The translations under genes and the position numbers were made by a program. From assembly GCF_041296385.1 (NCBI RefSeq), contig NC_091015.1:93542004-93606003 (forward strand): DNA of 64,000 bases. The letters run 5' to 3'. This document shows, in pieces, positions 30,301-45,300 of this stretch. The notes under the pieces are model-generated. The model saw only the letters and a list, made by a program, of their open reading frames with translations. It ran no database searches and was not told the origin of the DNA. The stretch is from Aphelocoma coerulescens (taxonomy: Eukaryota > Chordata > Aves > Passeriformes > Corvidae). How positions within the stretch are numbered: the first letter of the stretch is position 1; every line of letters begins with the position of its first letter.

Positions 30301-33300
30301 ATCTTGTTGCTGTGCCAAGAACCATTCATGCATTTGCTGCAGAAGTCACTGAAACCAAGAGCTGTTGCAGGACTCTTTCATCATGCCATGTTCCTTGAGA
30401 TCACATGGATCCCAGAGGATGGTGAGGCACATTCCTTTGATGTATTGTATGCAGTCATTCCTTCAGCTTCCAACTATTGATCCTTTGCAGTCATGCAGTT
30501 CTACTGTCCCTCTGGATTGCTGTGTGCAGGATACTTTCTCACGTTCAGTTTAAAGCAGGTCAGCTTGACAAAAACAGCCTTCCTCAGCCACTGACAGTTG
30601 TCCTACTCTCCATACAGCACCAGACCTAATGCTGAATGGATCACCAGATCTAATGTGTACCCTCTCCCTTCAGCTCAGAAGTATTTGATACTTGTGTCAT
30701 GTTAGCTGATTTTTAACTTCCCTCCATTAATCAGAACTACATACATCTCTAACTTGAAGAAGAAATTCAGATGTTTGCTAAAACACCTAATTTCAAACAA
30801 AATTGCCCCCCCACTCTTTTCCACTGTCCCTTGACCATGAAGACTGAGTTTTATTTGACATTTTGGTCTTAATGATGATTTATTAGGTGTGGCATGGTTA
30901 GACACTTTTTATCTCCGTTAAATCCTAATGGCTACATTTTGCCTTTTTTAACTGAAAGGGTTCATGGAAATAAATGCAGTTAATGGACTCTGCTATTAAG
31001 TATATGTTGCTTGGAGATATAATAATGATGCTTCAGAGTCTCTCCCACAATTTGCTAATGCAAATTTCACAGTCACATTTGAAGTCATTTTTGCTAGTCA
31101 AACTATTCAGGTTTAGTTTCAAGGTGGAAATTGTACTTAAAATTATCATCTCATGAATATCATGGAACATGATTATTTGTAACATTGTAACATTGCTGAT
31201 AAGGCACTGAGACTTTAAAATACAGCCTATTAGGTTTTACTATAATATTCAGTCCACATAAAATTAAAACCTCTATCTAAAAATTATGTACTGAACAACT
31301 CATTTTTTTTGCTAGAATGTCTTTTACTACTTGAAGGCCAAATCTGAAATGGACTGTACACACTAGCAGAACTTTAAGCAAAAAACAGTTGCTGACTATA
31401 TCTCCTTTTACATTTTTTAACTTACTAAATAACCATATGCACAAAGTCTCACTTTAAACCCAAGTAAGTTCTTTCTTTTCTTCTGATCTATTTACAGAGT
31501 TGAAAATAAGGGAAAATCTAGCCTGATCTTCATTTTACAAGGTACTACATCTCTGGGGTTTATGCTGTTGCATAACTTTTGCATGGCTCAAGGTTATAAT
31601 TCAAAAAGGCACAGAATCTTCAGCTAATGGAGAATCAACAGCTTTTCAGAATAATTGTTTCTGTTGCTAACTGCTTTCACGGCTGCAAAGTCAGCTTATA
31701 TTCTCATTTCCAGCCACTGCTTCTTTGAGTTTCTCTTCTCCCAGCCTTACACACTAAATTCAGCTAGGTGAATTTTAGATTTTGAAAATGGAATTGGTTT
31801 CGAGTTTCTCTCCTCTCCTTCAAAAAGAGAAGGAAAAAGAAAGAAGAGAAAACTAACATTAATAAAATAGGAAAATTTAACAGTAAAAATGTGGAGAACA
31901 CTCTACCAGAAATTTCAAGTGTTCACATTTAAAAGCCCACATTACATAATTTGGACAAGTTTAGTACTTAGTGTAACAAATGATTGACTAAGGGTCCCCT
32001 GAAATGTGAGAAAACAAAATAAAACAGTGTAGATACCATCAATCTCTAAGTCCTTTATGAATCCTAAGTAACAAAAGTACCACAACTCAGGGAAGCATTA
32101 GAGCTGCAATTTCAAAAGCACTGAAATGTGAATCTTACTCACTTGAAACATGAATAATATCTATGCATTAATGTTGTAATGAAAACATTGCCTAAATAAA
32201 TGTTAGAGTTCCTATTTTGAAGATACAGAATTGAACTGGAACACTTTCACAGATTTACAAACAGAATCCACCTTAGCCAACAAGACAAAACAAAGGAAGA
32301 TTTTTAATCCCATATACTGCTCATCCATTAGAGAACAGACCCTTCAGACTGAACGAGATCATTAAGATTCATGCTTTAAGAGCACTAATGCCAAATTTAC
32401 TCTATAATTGCTACAGTTGCAAAAGAATAATAGAATTACATGGATTTTCCTGGTTAGGAGAGAAAAGCACAGGTTGAAATCACTTAAGCAGACATAAGCC
32501 CTAATGAATTTGTAGTTCAGTACTGTTGAAGTTTCGATGTAACTTTGATTTTCTTTCTTATTTTAGAAAAAGACAAGCACGTGAAATCAATAATGTATAC
32601 ATTATGGTCATTTTGGGGTCAGCAGAGGAGCATCATAAAACTGAATAGAGCTTAGTTTGTTTCATACAAACTCTTCCATGCATCCTGTGAGGAGATACTT
32701 CATTTATTCAGAAGGGCTGTTTTCCTAAGCAATGCATAGATGACTAAGGGAGTCATCTATGCACAATTCAAACCTGGGATTTAATTGTTTTCTATTCATT
32801 ATAAATAATATTTTTCTTTAGCAAATTTAGCCAGGGTCTGAGCTCTTGTTGAGCATCCTGCTTGCAGAGGTCTCCATTACACAGCATGATTTTTTTTTTG
32901 CTTTGCTTTACATTTCTGTCTCTGGCAATTGTTATCACATATGTTCCTGGCATAGCCACAGACCATAAATTTAACATCTAAACAAATATTGAATAACACA
33001 ACAACAAAAAATCTTAAATGAGCAAAGAAAACCAGGAAAAATTACCCTTTTTCCCTTACCATGTTGAATACAGCCATGGTTAATATTATAGCAGTGGTTG
33101 TGAATGTAAGAGTGATCCTTGGCCAAGGACGGTTTGCAATTATTCCAGATGATTTCAGGATCCACAACAACGAAGCTGATGCTTTCTTGCTACATTGCTA
33201 AGCACAAGGAGTTTAGAAAAGAGAAAAAAAATATCTTTAGTATATTTAATTAGTATAAACAAGGGTAGAACTAAGACACCTCAAAATTGAAGGCAGCATC

Positions 33301-36300
33301 AATCTTGAAACATTGTACAGAACTATTTAACTATGATAGTCTCATGAGAATTACAGATCATGATTAAACATGAAAAGAAAGTGAAATTTATTTAAAATAT
33401 CTGCGATAACATCACTTCCATTAAATAATTATAATTTGAAAGTACCTTACTAAACATTCAGTATATATTATTATAATAGCAAAATACAGAGTTGACAGCA
33501 GTGTTATCACCTTTAACATCAGCAAAACCCTTGAAAATAAACTGACATGCCTTGACTGAATTGAAAGAGTCACATTTAGTAGCCTCTGGAAACTTCAAAA
33601 TGTAAATAATGACTCTGCAAAGTCTTTTACTCAGAATAAAGGCTAGCTATATCCCTGCAGCCCACAAAACAGGAGCGTTTCCGGAGTTTTCTTTCATTTT
33701 TTTGGAATCTTGTTTAATAATTAGTTTTAAATGGAAAATAACTCAGCAAAGCAAATCAACCTTCACTAAAACTATCTAGAAGGCAAATAAGCATTTCATA
33801 GAAAACTGGACTTAAAATTTGACACAAAGAGTATTCAGTGAATAGAACAATTTTTTTTATGTAGTGGCAAAAATTAACAATAAAAAACTCTTGACTCATT
33901 TTATCTGCTTCTAAGAAGACATTGCGAAGTCTCCATTCATACATGCATAGTGCCTAGAGGCACAAGAGGCTCACACAAAATAAACAACAATTTTTGACAC
34001 ATCCAATAAACATTAATTTTCCCAAAACTTTAACAATGAGGAGATAAGGTTGCCTAGAAGCATCTTGTGCCCTTTCCAAATGTCAAATTCAGTTTTATGG
34101 AAACCTCTGTAAAAAAGGCAAAGAAAAGTTAAGGAACATGACAATCCCACAAAAATAATTGGTTTTTTCAATGTGTTTTCTCTATTTACTTAATATTATC
34201 CGAGATTGCTCTGCATATTGTTTTCACCCCAGCCCCAGCCATCAGCAGAGATACAAGCTCAGGAATGAGAACTCAAGCACAAAAAACCACCAAACACAGG
34301 ACTTAACTTACAGCACTGATCTATTTGCTCAGGTTCAATAGCTATGGCACATTATGCTAAATTACACCACTACCCAACACATGTGATGCATTTTGCATGA
34401 AGGTCTTTATCGTACTGTACATAAGCATTTCACTCCTAATTATGCATTATCTGGACAACTCTGCTGCATATGCAGAACTTTTTTTACATATTGTTTCCTT
34501 TTATGACAGGGAGTTTTGCTGAATTGGACAGGTTCTGAGATCAGTTTCAGGAAGGTCAAAACAATCACTGGAGTCTCAAGGATGGACAAAGAAAAGGGGA
34601 AAAAACAGGCAGCTTTTATACACACATTACTCCTCCCCCATATTAAAACCCCACCCAAATACATAAACTCAAGGAACCTGCATTTTTGAACAAAAAAATC
34701 CTGCTCAAAAGGCTTTTTGAGCTCCCCAACCTTGTTCTTCATGCCTAAGTACACAGCAAATTTCAAGATAATTTGAATCCACACGTAGTTTTAGAGAAGT
34801 TTTGTCATCCCTCCCACTTCAATATAGTAAAAAGCACAAAGCATTGATTGCTGCTGCTGCTGCTACAGAAGGGGAGTGTTCCGATGGATGCAGGGAATGG
34901 ATCTGTGTGAAAATGAATCATTTAGTTCTCTGTCTAGTCTGCCTAAAACCCACTGAGTCAGGGAGCATGGATTTATGGCAAATTAGAACAGTCAAGAAAT
35001 CATGCCTTAATTACTCTTTACCTTTATCATAGCTCACATGGAACTTTATTACAACTTAACCTACATTGTTACATGATTTTCTTGGAAATTTAAAAGCAGC
35101 TGGAATAGTTTAAGTTGCATTAGGGACAAAACTAGGCAAGTACACTGAGAAAGTACTAGGAATATGAAATAGCTAAGAAATTATATCTATAAAGCTGTAC
35201 ACTCTGTTCTTTCTGAATTACATTACAGGGAGATATACTGTTCAAGGAAAGTCTTTAGGATTAGAAATTCCAAGAAAATAAGCTAATGATAGAAATAAAT
35301 TATCTGGTCTAAATCAGATATATTTTATTATGAATTTTACAGGGTTTATGTTAACTGATGAGAGGCTAATCAAATCAAACACAAAGACCTGGTGATGATC
35401 AAAAGGGCAATGACAGTTTATGAGTAACCTCATCAACAGAAGCCACTGAATTTGCTGCTTCTAAGACCACTGAAAGAGGTTGCTACAGTCGTGATTTCTG
35501 ATGGAAAACCTACCAAGAAGCCTCAATGAAAAACACTTCCTTTCCAGGATGCCCTGCAGAGTAAGGGTGATTCCTGCCTAAAAGGGTAGCAGGCTGGCAC
35601 AGGACAGTTAATTTTGCAAGTGAGCAGAATGAAACTTGGGATTGTGTAAAACACTATGGTATATCTTAAGGGCATACTGGGTATGTGGAAAACCTACATG
35701 ACATTTAGGGGATGGGACACTTAAGAGAGGAAAGGAAGACATGAATGTGGATCAGATAAGTACAAGCATAGGTAGATGGATACGAGAAGGGATGAAAGGA
35801 AAGAGATGAAGGTGAAAACTTTTCTAAATGAGTCTGTTGCATATTGTTACTAAATTTTATCTCTATCTTCTGTGTAAGTGCAGTCCTTATTCTGAGCCTT
35901 CATGTCTGTGAATGGTAATAAACTTCATGCTGGACTAGATGGCAAGGGGCACAGGATGGGTGCCAGCCACTGGAGAGAGATATGGGTGAGGCAACTGAGG
36001 GCTGGGTGTCAGTAGCTGAAGTGTGTCAGACCAGCCCCTGGGGAAACCCACAGGGTGTGTGGGGGCATGTGTGTAACCATTAAGAACATTCAGACAGAAC
36101 TCGTTGGCAAGTAGGAGATCAACATTTGGAAAGACCCAAGGTTTGAGCTAGTCACTTTATAAAGGGGGCAGAGCTGGGTATGGATATTGTATTGACTAAA
36201 ATTCCACATGCAAGACCCACAAGTGGAAGTGTGCCTGTAGACGAGCACAGTCAGGAAGTGTATATGCCATCAGTCCTGATCCTCCAGAAAGAAGGAACTA

Positions 36301-39300
36301 GACCATCAGTGTTGATCTTGTTTACATGAGTGTTGCTTGTTGTTATGTGGGTGCTGTAAGAGAGCTGTTCTGTCCATGGATCTTTGTGACTGCTCCTCTG
36401 TGTACGGTATATGCCCGTTTTCCTATTGGGAATACATGCCCAACCTCACTACAGGTTGCACCTGGGACTTCAGTGGGAGTGGGACAGGAGGATCCCCTCC
36501 CTGGATTTTAAATTCCATCAAATTGTTCTTCAGTGGGTCAAGAAGGAGCACTTCCCAGCTGCTGAACTCCACTGGGCTCAACAAGTTCTAGCAGCTCTTA
36601 CTTTGAATTTTGAAACTTTAAAAACCACAGCTCAATAACAAATGCAAAACAATGTTGTAAAAAAAGTTGCTTTCATGTTTTAGTAGTGCTACTCAATGTA
36701 AATTTAGTTTTCTCTGCTCATATGAACAATTTGTGTTATCTTAATTCTGAGGATAAAATTAATTTCACATAGAAAATCTCTGGTTAATCCAAGTATCTAA
36801 ATACAAGAATTCTGTCACCAAATGAGGGTGACTTTTCAAACTTTTCTACTTTAACATCAATGCTTACAATTGTTAAATCTGAACTTTCTTTGTATTTGAA
36901 AGCAATCATTGAAAAAAATTAAAATATAGAATTGCTGAGACTACTTAGCATTGTCCATGCTGAGAACAGCATGTATTGCTGAGAACCACCTTTGTTTTCC
37001 AAGTACGTGGAAAGCAGGTACAGACTTAGGCACCTTCTGTACGAAAATTCCTTGCAATAATTCCAATTTTTCTTTGCTTACAAGATTTTTGAACAGTATC
37101 ACCTGACCTTGTTAATACATTTTAGCAAGGAGGAACTAATTGGCCTGATTTTCTATATTTCTTTAAAAAACTCTTTTTCTGCTACCACTAAGGAAAAACA
37201 AACAAACAAAAAAGGCAACTTTATCACTAAGAAAAGGTCTGGAAACAACATAAACTTCTGGAAACAATATACCATTCAATCAATGTGATTAATCAATAAA
37301 CAGATTCAACTCTTTCCATTGCTATTGCTGAATTATGGACACTGCTGGCTCTAACTGGAAGAACAATGTGAGTGATGTTAAGAGGGTAACTTCAAAAATG
37401 AAGTTGTAGATAGTTATTTCCACTTGTCAAACAGAAGCACAACAGGGTGATGTATTTCTTACCAGGCTGCTTAATCCACAGCTCTGAGTTCTGGAAGGAA
37501 AAGACCCCTGTTTATTTGGTATGTCTGCCATGCCCACCTTGTTTGTTAAGCCAATGAGGGTCCTGAAAGGAAAACTTGCGGCAAAACCCTTAAAAATCTT
37601 AAAAAACCTTAAAAATCTTTAAGCCATTGAGTAGATATTCCTTGGAAAACACGAAAGAATACACTGTTGAATAACAATTTTCTGTGTGAATACCAGATTT
37701 GCTGAACTTCATTTCACTTTTGAGCAGTCCAAATCCAGTCTGTATGTAGTACAACTGCAGCATTTCAGTACAGCTGAAAATTTGGGGAATCCCTGGAAGT
37801 GGTGGGGTGGAGTAACTGGAACTGGAGTGGTGGGGTAATCATTAAAACTACTCTTAAGAGCAGAATTATGCTTATATATATTCAGAGCAGAATATATTTA
37901 TTTTGCTGATTCCATCATCCTTATTTTGTTGTAAATATTATGTCTCCTTTGAAATTTTCTGAATAAAATGGAGAATGAGATTTAGGAAAGAAAGTGATCA
38001 GTTCTTGAAAGCATGCAGTAGGATAAGACATTGGATCTCAGTAGCATTAGAGAGTATCAGAGTGTTTATTCTAAGTAGAGCTGGCAGAATATGGTTCAGT
38101 ATTTATCATTTACTGACTAGAAATAATAGGTATTTGTAGTATGAGAGGTGACTAATGTATTACCTTTTCATCTGAACATGTTAAATCTGATATGACAGTA
38201 CAGCATGATAATGAGTAATAACTTATTTTGAATATTCAGGACATTACAATGTATCCTGTGTTGTCTTTCTACACACAAAAACCTACTTCAGCATTTAATA
38301 AAATGAATGCTGTCTTTCTGAGTAGGACCAGGAAACTGGTGTGAGAATTAATTGTGACAGCTCTGTCGTAGATGAAAGACAGTGTTGCAAGAGCTGTCAC
38401 ACTTCTCCTTTACATGCAAGCTGAGGTTGGAACACCTTCACTGAAAACTTCTTATTTACAGAAAGCCAGTGAATCACATTTTCTATAGCTCTATTGTTGT
38501 TCTTTTAATTTTACATTCAAATACAACTCGATATTTTACCAATACTGATGCTTCAAAAATGCCATCAAGAGAAACAAAATTTATATTTTTTTTACATGCT
38601 CGTTTTTACTCAGAGTTGAAGAAGATACTAAAGTTCAAACCCAAAGAGCTTGATGACAGCAATTACACTGACCTAAGCTTGGAGAAGGGGGATTTTGCTA
38701 TATAGGCACAAGCTTTTACTTACATATTTATTAATGCTTCTAATGTTGACAAAAAGGACCAAAGTACTTCTAAAATGAGTAGTGTAACACCAAGCTTTTG
38801 AATTCCACAGTGGCACCTGTAAATCTAAGCCAGGCATTTTGAATCATACAAAATGTATCCAGGTGAAAAGTCTACTCAATTTATATTCCATGCAACTGGC
38901 TGGACAAAATCTAGAATCCTAAATAAATAACAGCAAAAACTAAAGTCAGTATCACATTTTTAATTTCACCATACGTTGCAGTGTTAATTATCCTTTACAA
39001 TGGGTCATGTTAAAATGGCCACGTGGTTCACTTCAGCTGTGTCATTCAAAGGAAAGAACAGGTCAGTGACCTGCACAAATATGCCTTTAGGCACTCAGAG
39101 TTCAGTCCTGGCACTTCCTGTGCTGCTTTCCTCACTCAAGAAAATGTACAGTGACTGCGTTATAAGCTATTTTAAGTTAAGATGTTCTCAGTCCCTCCCA
39201 TCAAGGTTTTTGTTTTTCTCAGAAAATATTTAAAGAGCCATTGGTTTTGAGAAGAATCAAACCAGAATGACATTTTAAGGACAATGCTCAAGGCACTGAA

Positions 39301-42300
39301 CTAGAGGAAGGAGTTCTTGAATGCTATGTTCTACATTGTCTGAGACTTGATCTCCAAGTGAGATGGTACCATCCAAAACCTGTCTCACACAACAGGAGCT
39401 CTGATCTGTGGCCATACTCTGGTACTAGCACATCACAGATATCACCTCCAGGTAATACATGTAAAGACCATTGAAAACAATCTGGATGCTCTCTGCTTTC
39501 CTGCTTTTTTAATGACCATAGGAAAAATTGTGTGCACACCAGGAAGCACACTTGGATATCTCTTCATGTGAAAGTAACTTACAATCTCATCATGGGCAAA
39601 GACACTAAAGGGCAGCATTGCTAGATTTTAAAAGTTATTAAAAGAGAATTTTTGGCAAAGCAGACAAAAGGAATGTGGTTTTCACCAAGTCAGGCAAGTT
39701 CTTCAGCTGCCTTCAATCATGTAACCAATGTCGTAAACATGTAACTCAAGAAGCTGAGTAAGAAGAATGATTTTTGTTACTTAAATCAGTACATTTATAA
39801 CAATTCCTGAAGTCTGAACATGGTACTTAGTTAAGTGGTGATGGATTTGCTGTTGTAGTGCCTGTGCTAGAGACTCATCAGAATGACTTTTAGGATTGAT
39901 GAGCCTTTTTCATGGACCCTGTTGTAGGTGCCAAAGTGCCTCTTAAGGTTCTCCTTGCCTTCCACTTTTTTAATTTTCATTTAAAGGCAAAGCCTTACTG
40001 CTGAAGAAACTAAAGGGCCTGGATCTTTCATCTGTATCTGCATTAAGAGACACTCACATCAAAGGTAAAAATGCAGATCGAAAATAATTTCCAAGTAGTG
40101 CTGGTACTGATATTCCTTTCCTTGCAGAGCTTTTAAATACCTTATGTGTACACAGTTGTTCTGACTGTACCTAAGTACCAATGCCAATTGCTTTAGAGTA
40201 AAATATAAATCCCTGCAAAATAAAAAGGTATAGATTGTGTACCACTCTTTATACAGTGGTGTGGTGTAAATAATGTGCTCTCTTCTAGCAGGGACAGGGC
40301 TGCTCATGTACTGGCTGCCCTTTGTCAGAGGTGACCTTAAATCAGAACATCTTTCTCAACTGTGAAGCCAGTTATTTTCTGCTGTTTGTTTTGCTGGCAT
40401 TGTGTTCTGCTAATTCCATGATTCAACTGGGTATTTAAGGGACACTATAAACATGTTCAGATGACACGACATTACTTCTATCTCCTCTGTTAGCTTAACT
40501 AGTCAAATAGGTTTGCAAGGCATAAACACACGCAACAAAAAACCATCTCATATTAATGGAAGTAACTGGCACAAAGAGTATGTCATATTGATTAAGTGCA
40601 TGTGTGTCCCAGGTAATGCAAACAGATTTTTGAGACAGTACGTGCATCAATGCATAAGGAACATCTGCTTGAGATTAATACTTCTTTGGCCAGCTACCTC
40701 CGCTACCCCAAAGATCTTTCCTTTACATGCTTAGTGTGGGTTTTTTTTTCTACTGGATGCATTACATTTTCCAATGTATCACTTAGGTACCAGATGTCTG
40801 CTTCCTTGCATTCACAGCAGGAGGTAAAACACATCTAACACTTTCCAGGTCTGAAGTGTTTCACATGCATTCTGTGAATTCGTCTATACTTCAGGAAGAT
40901 AAAGACAAGAGATGCAGAAAATAAATGAGCTAAAGGACAATCACTGTCCTCTATCCCTCTACTTGGGAAGGAAACCTCTCATGGAAAATTCAAAGAAAAT
41001 ATTCAAAATTAATTAAAAAGAAGGGCCTACATTTAAAGTAAGAAAATATAAGACAAAAAGGATCTTTATGACCAAAAATACTCATAATCTTTAAGAGCAT
41101 GAGTATCTCTGAATACTGTGACTCTCCAAAAAAAAAAAAAAAAAATTATAGGCACAAAAAAAGCAGTTAGAACATAAAAGATAAAAATTCGTTTCAAGCT
41201 TCAGGATGAATACCATTTCAGCTAGGATTGAGCAAGGTTTAATGCTTATGGGCAAATGACTGTTTCTGTGAGAACTGTCAGCTCTCTCTGCCCTCGACCT
41301 GTTTGCCCAAGCCCAGCAGGGAAGGACACACCACAAAGACAGGCTCTGGAAGTCTGTAACCTCCTTATTTGTGCTACTACTCTGCTGCATCGTTTGATGG
41401 AAAAATGCCTACTCTTCTCTAATGGCTGATATTCTCACTCCACAGCAGACTGAGATGGACCAGTGCTGCAGTGCTGCTGGACAGTAGAATCAATTAGTAA
41501 ACTCAGGGTGAAATGCTGAGCGTAAATCTCTTCTTACAATATTGTAATTAAATTCCATAAGAGCTAGTAATTTTAGCATTACAGTCTGGATTTCTTTTTT
41601 TTTAAATTTTGCCAATGAAAATAAAATCATACAGATAAACTTGTTCAATGTTGGTTTTTGTGTGACTTACTCTGTGGTGGGGACAGACATTTATGATAGG
41701 TGAACACTGAGAGTGGAAAGTGTCAAAAGTACTAAGACAAGCACATAACACAGTGATAGCCAGGTGTCCTAATCTGAACTTAGATTTTGCTGTCTTTACT
41801 GGCTTTACAGGTCCCACTTTGTAACTCTCGTAACAGTTCTGTAAATATTTGACTACTACTGCAAGTTTATGTACCAGGTGCTAGTGCTCAGGCTGGTGGT
41901 GAGGCCTGACCCTGGCTGGGCACCTTGGGAACACCAGGGCAAGAAAGAGCCCAAAATGTTGGGCAGAGAGAGGAGGAAGGAGCAAAAAGGGAGAAACAGC
42001 AGAAGGAACACCAAGGTTGGAGGACTGGGCACTCCATGCTGGAGCAGATAACCACTCTGCAGCCCATGGAGAATACATGCTGGAGCAAGTGATGCTCCTG
42101 AAGGAACTGCAGCCTGTGGAGACCCTACAACTGAGCAGGATGGAATTGTGAAAGGAAGGAGCAGAAGAGAGAAATGTCTCAGTACCAACCACTCTCCAGC
42201 CCTACTTGTACTGCCTGATGGTAGGTAGAGGACTCTGGAGCAGACGCGTGAAGGGGAGTTTGGGATAGGGAGGAGTAATAGTGTGGCTTTAATGTTTGTT

Positions 42301-45300
42301 TTTGTTTCTTACTACACTAATCTCTTCTAATTGGATATAAATTAAATCAATTATCCCCAAGTTGAGTCTGCTTTTGCTATGAAAGTAATTGGTCAGTGAT
42401 CTCCCCACCTTATCTCAAGCCATGAACCTTCTCATCCTATTTTCCTGCCCCATCTTTCTGAGTAAGGCAGAGTGTGTGAGCAGCTGGGCGGTGTCTGACC
42501 TGTAGCTAACTCACCATATTTTATCTGTCACAGTCAGACAGGCACAAAAAAATCTTGGGTTTTTTTATTGCATTCTTAGAAGAGAGATATTTGGTGATTT
42601 TAAACTCTGTAATTGTGTGCAGGTACATGTACACACAAGCAAATCCACATTTACTACATGCCTTCTATACGGGATTACAAAATCTTTAGAAAAAGAGGTG
42701 TGAAAAACCCCAAATAAACCCAAACCAATTCAGTCTTAGGATGATAAAGCCTGATTTCTGTTAACACTGTCACTGTTGTATGAAAACTCAGATATTGATA
42801 GCAGTTTCTTTGGAACTTTAGACTTTTTCTTCTACAAAGAAAATGTTTACAGTTATGGATCAGATAGTTCAACAAATATGCTACCAAAATATGACATAGG
42901 GTGTCACTGTGGTTAAAGCTGCAAAACAATACTTGGATTTTGACACAAAGGAAAAAATCTTAGGGAGAGAACAAGGGAAAGAAAAACCTACTGCTTCTTT
43001 TTTTAGCTGCTTCTCACCCATCACCTTAAGAACTACATCCATGCACATGAAGGAGAGACAACACTGCATCAACTATGGTCATAACTTTCTGAAATCTTGT
43101 TAGCAGCACAGCTTCTGTGTTAGAGCAGCTGAACTGACAAAGACATGGCCATAACTAACTCTCCTGTTCAAGTTATTTAGGTTAGAACATACCAACTGGC
43201 AAGTCAGCAGAAATGCAATGACAGGTCTCCATTTCTGGGAACTATTTACAGTACTTATGTGACATGGGCAAAAAGTCATAGAAAATAGGTGTTAAATGTT
43301 GTTCAAGTGGCACAACTGTACAACTCTGACTTGGGATATTGCTTAGCCACCCTTTAAATGCAGAAAAATGTATTTGTATTCCTCCTAAGTAACACTATAA
43401 ATAAAAGCCCCAGGAGAATGTAAGTGCCAGCACTTCTTGATACCATTTCATCAGCACCTCTTTTTCCTACAGGAAAAGGCTGGCTTTTCATTGAAGGATT
43501 TGTTTTTTAATTTGCTTATTCAAGAGCAGTTCTCTGACTACGTCATTTTACTCTCAATCTGCTGTCAATAAAAAACAGCAGTCAACCATAACATTACATG
43601 AGAACTAATTTTTGCTGTTAAGTAATAGCAATACCTCTAAGATCTCACTCTAATGATTAAAAATATTTAAGAATATCATTGCATTATATTTCAGTTTAAT
43701 TCCTGAGCAGTGGCAGCATCCCTAACTTATTGGAAAGATAACTGAAATGTACATTAATTATATTTTCTTAAAAGCATGTCCTGGCTAATTACAAGCTTCA
43801 CAAGAGCAGAGAGAGAGAGAGAGAAATTATAAAAACCTACTTCCTCTATTTCTTTCTTTAACTACCTTGTTGTAGTGTTTTACTGCACACTGAAGTGTCT
43901 TTCCCACATGCTTTCTTTACAAAAGATCTTTCAGTTTTCGCTATGGGAGCTTACACAAGGGCAGAGAAGGAGAAGTGGGGATGCCACATTCAGATTGCAT
44001 TCACTTTCTTACAACTCCTGAAACTCCTTATCCTTAATTTAGATGGAGTTCTGTGTTGGATCTTTTTGAAAATAACTGAGAGGGGGACATGCTGAAATGC
44101 TGAAAGGTTTGCCAAAATATTGAATTACATTCTCAAATTCAGCATAATTTTACATTCACTAATAGGTATTATAATAACACCTGGACCACTCAGTGCCAAA
44201 CTGGAAATTTACTATAACATTTTATATTTCAAAATAGTTGTTATGGTGAAATAAATTTCTTTAAACTCCAAAAATTGTCTTATACAATACTTAAACAAAT
44301 ACACAGTCCCACAAATTAAAGCACTCATAAGATGAGTCATCTTCTGTAAGCACAACAGCAAAAATTTTTGAAAAGGCAATTTATCAAACAATAATGAAAA
44401 CCTCTCAGATGCTCCAGCTTCATATGAGAACATTAGTGTTGATACAGACAACCACTGCATTGGCATTTTCTGCTTTTCAGATAAATGAGGACATTTTACA
44501 GAAAATCAACATGGACAAAACAATGTCCGCAGAAGCCTGAGCATGCAAATCCTTTTTCCTTTAACTGGTACTCTGCAAAGGCAGAGTGACTTGGCAAAAT
44601 CAGAACACGTTATTTCAAAGAAACCATCAACTAATGGATTCGATTTCCTTGAATACCTACCAAAAGCTGTCCAGCGAAACAGATAAACAAAATGAAGGAA
44701 AGCAGGAGAAACGCAGCCCCAAATGAAATTCCAAGAATAGACGTTCTAGAAGAAAAGGAAAAGGGGTATTCATTTCTTTGTTGCACATTTGTCACATGAC
44801 ATTTCTTTGTCTATAATACTGATGATATGAAAAATTACTAGGTGCAAGTTGCAACTTCCAAAGATCAACGCCATGGAAAACCAATTCCAATCTTTACCAG
44901 AACAGCAGGCATTTCCCCTGCCATTTTCACAATTCAGGATTGCTTGAATAGGTATTACCTCTGACTTTCCAAAGTTATTACCATGAGAAGCTAATAATTT
45001 CCACACATATAGAGTACATTAACAGCAGTAATTTTTTGTTTTCATTTTAGGAAGCCTGTATAAAAGAAGATCCTTATTGCTTTATTTTTATGTTGTTGAT
45101 TTTGTAATAATATAACAGTGTAACAGATATACAAAATGAACTTGCTGGTGGTGTACATTCACCCCTAAAAGGCAGAAAACAGCACAGGTCAGTGATGTCC
45201 ACTTTCAGTGTCTCACAGCAGAACCTGCACTATCTGTGATGCTGATCTTCCTTACTCACTGTTCCAGTTCATCCTTTTCTTGTGTGTTATAAATAGGAAC

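Larger units (their letters stand above)
23776..33059 (-). other. ADCY2: ADCY2 intron, 9.3 kb
   Basis: The most repeat-rich intron. It holds CR1 copies at 24752-25070, 27198-27365 and 29799-30245, a probable CR1 piece at 26285-26515, a solo LTR at 25515-25944 and a perfect hairpin at 32733-32763. A GC-rich stretch at 26795-27130 is unassigned. The remainder is AT-rich unique sequence. Confidence 0.9.
33198..44660 (-). other. ADCY2: ADCY2 intron, 11.5 kb
   Basis: Longest intron in the window. It contains a possible LTR block at about 35870-36597, an inverted repeat at 38353-38401, an A18 run at 41128-41145, an LTR-like element at 41897-42516, a (GA)n run at 43808-43824 and a (TGC)5 run near 34849-34865. 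Otherwise AT-rich unique sequence. Confidence 0.9.

Noticed and set aside
32733..32763. MicroRNA precursor
   Set aside because: The stem is 13 bp and does not extend with imperfect pairing; precursors need about 22 bp or more. The same holds for 23263-23295.
32971..33165. Open frame starting MDPEIIW on the minus strand
   Set aside because: It overlaps the TM9 exon in a different frame. The conserved frame with QCSKK and RPWPRITLT is the real one.
36337..36591. Retroviral envelope or other protein remnant
   Set aside because: The 84-codon frame has Cys and Trp residues but no motif I can name, and two other frames are equally open.
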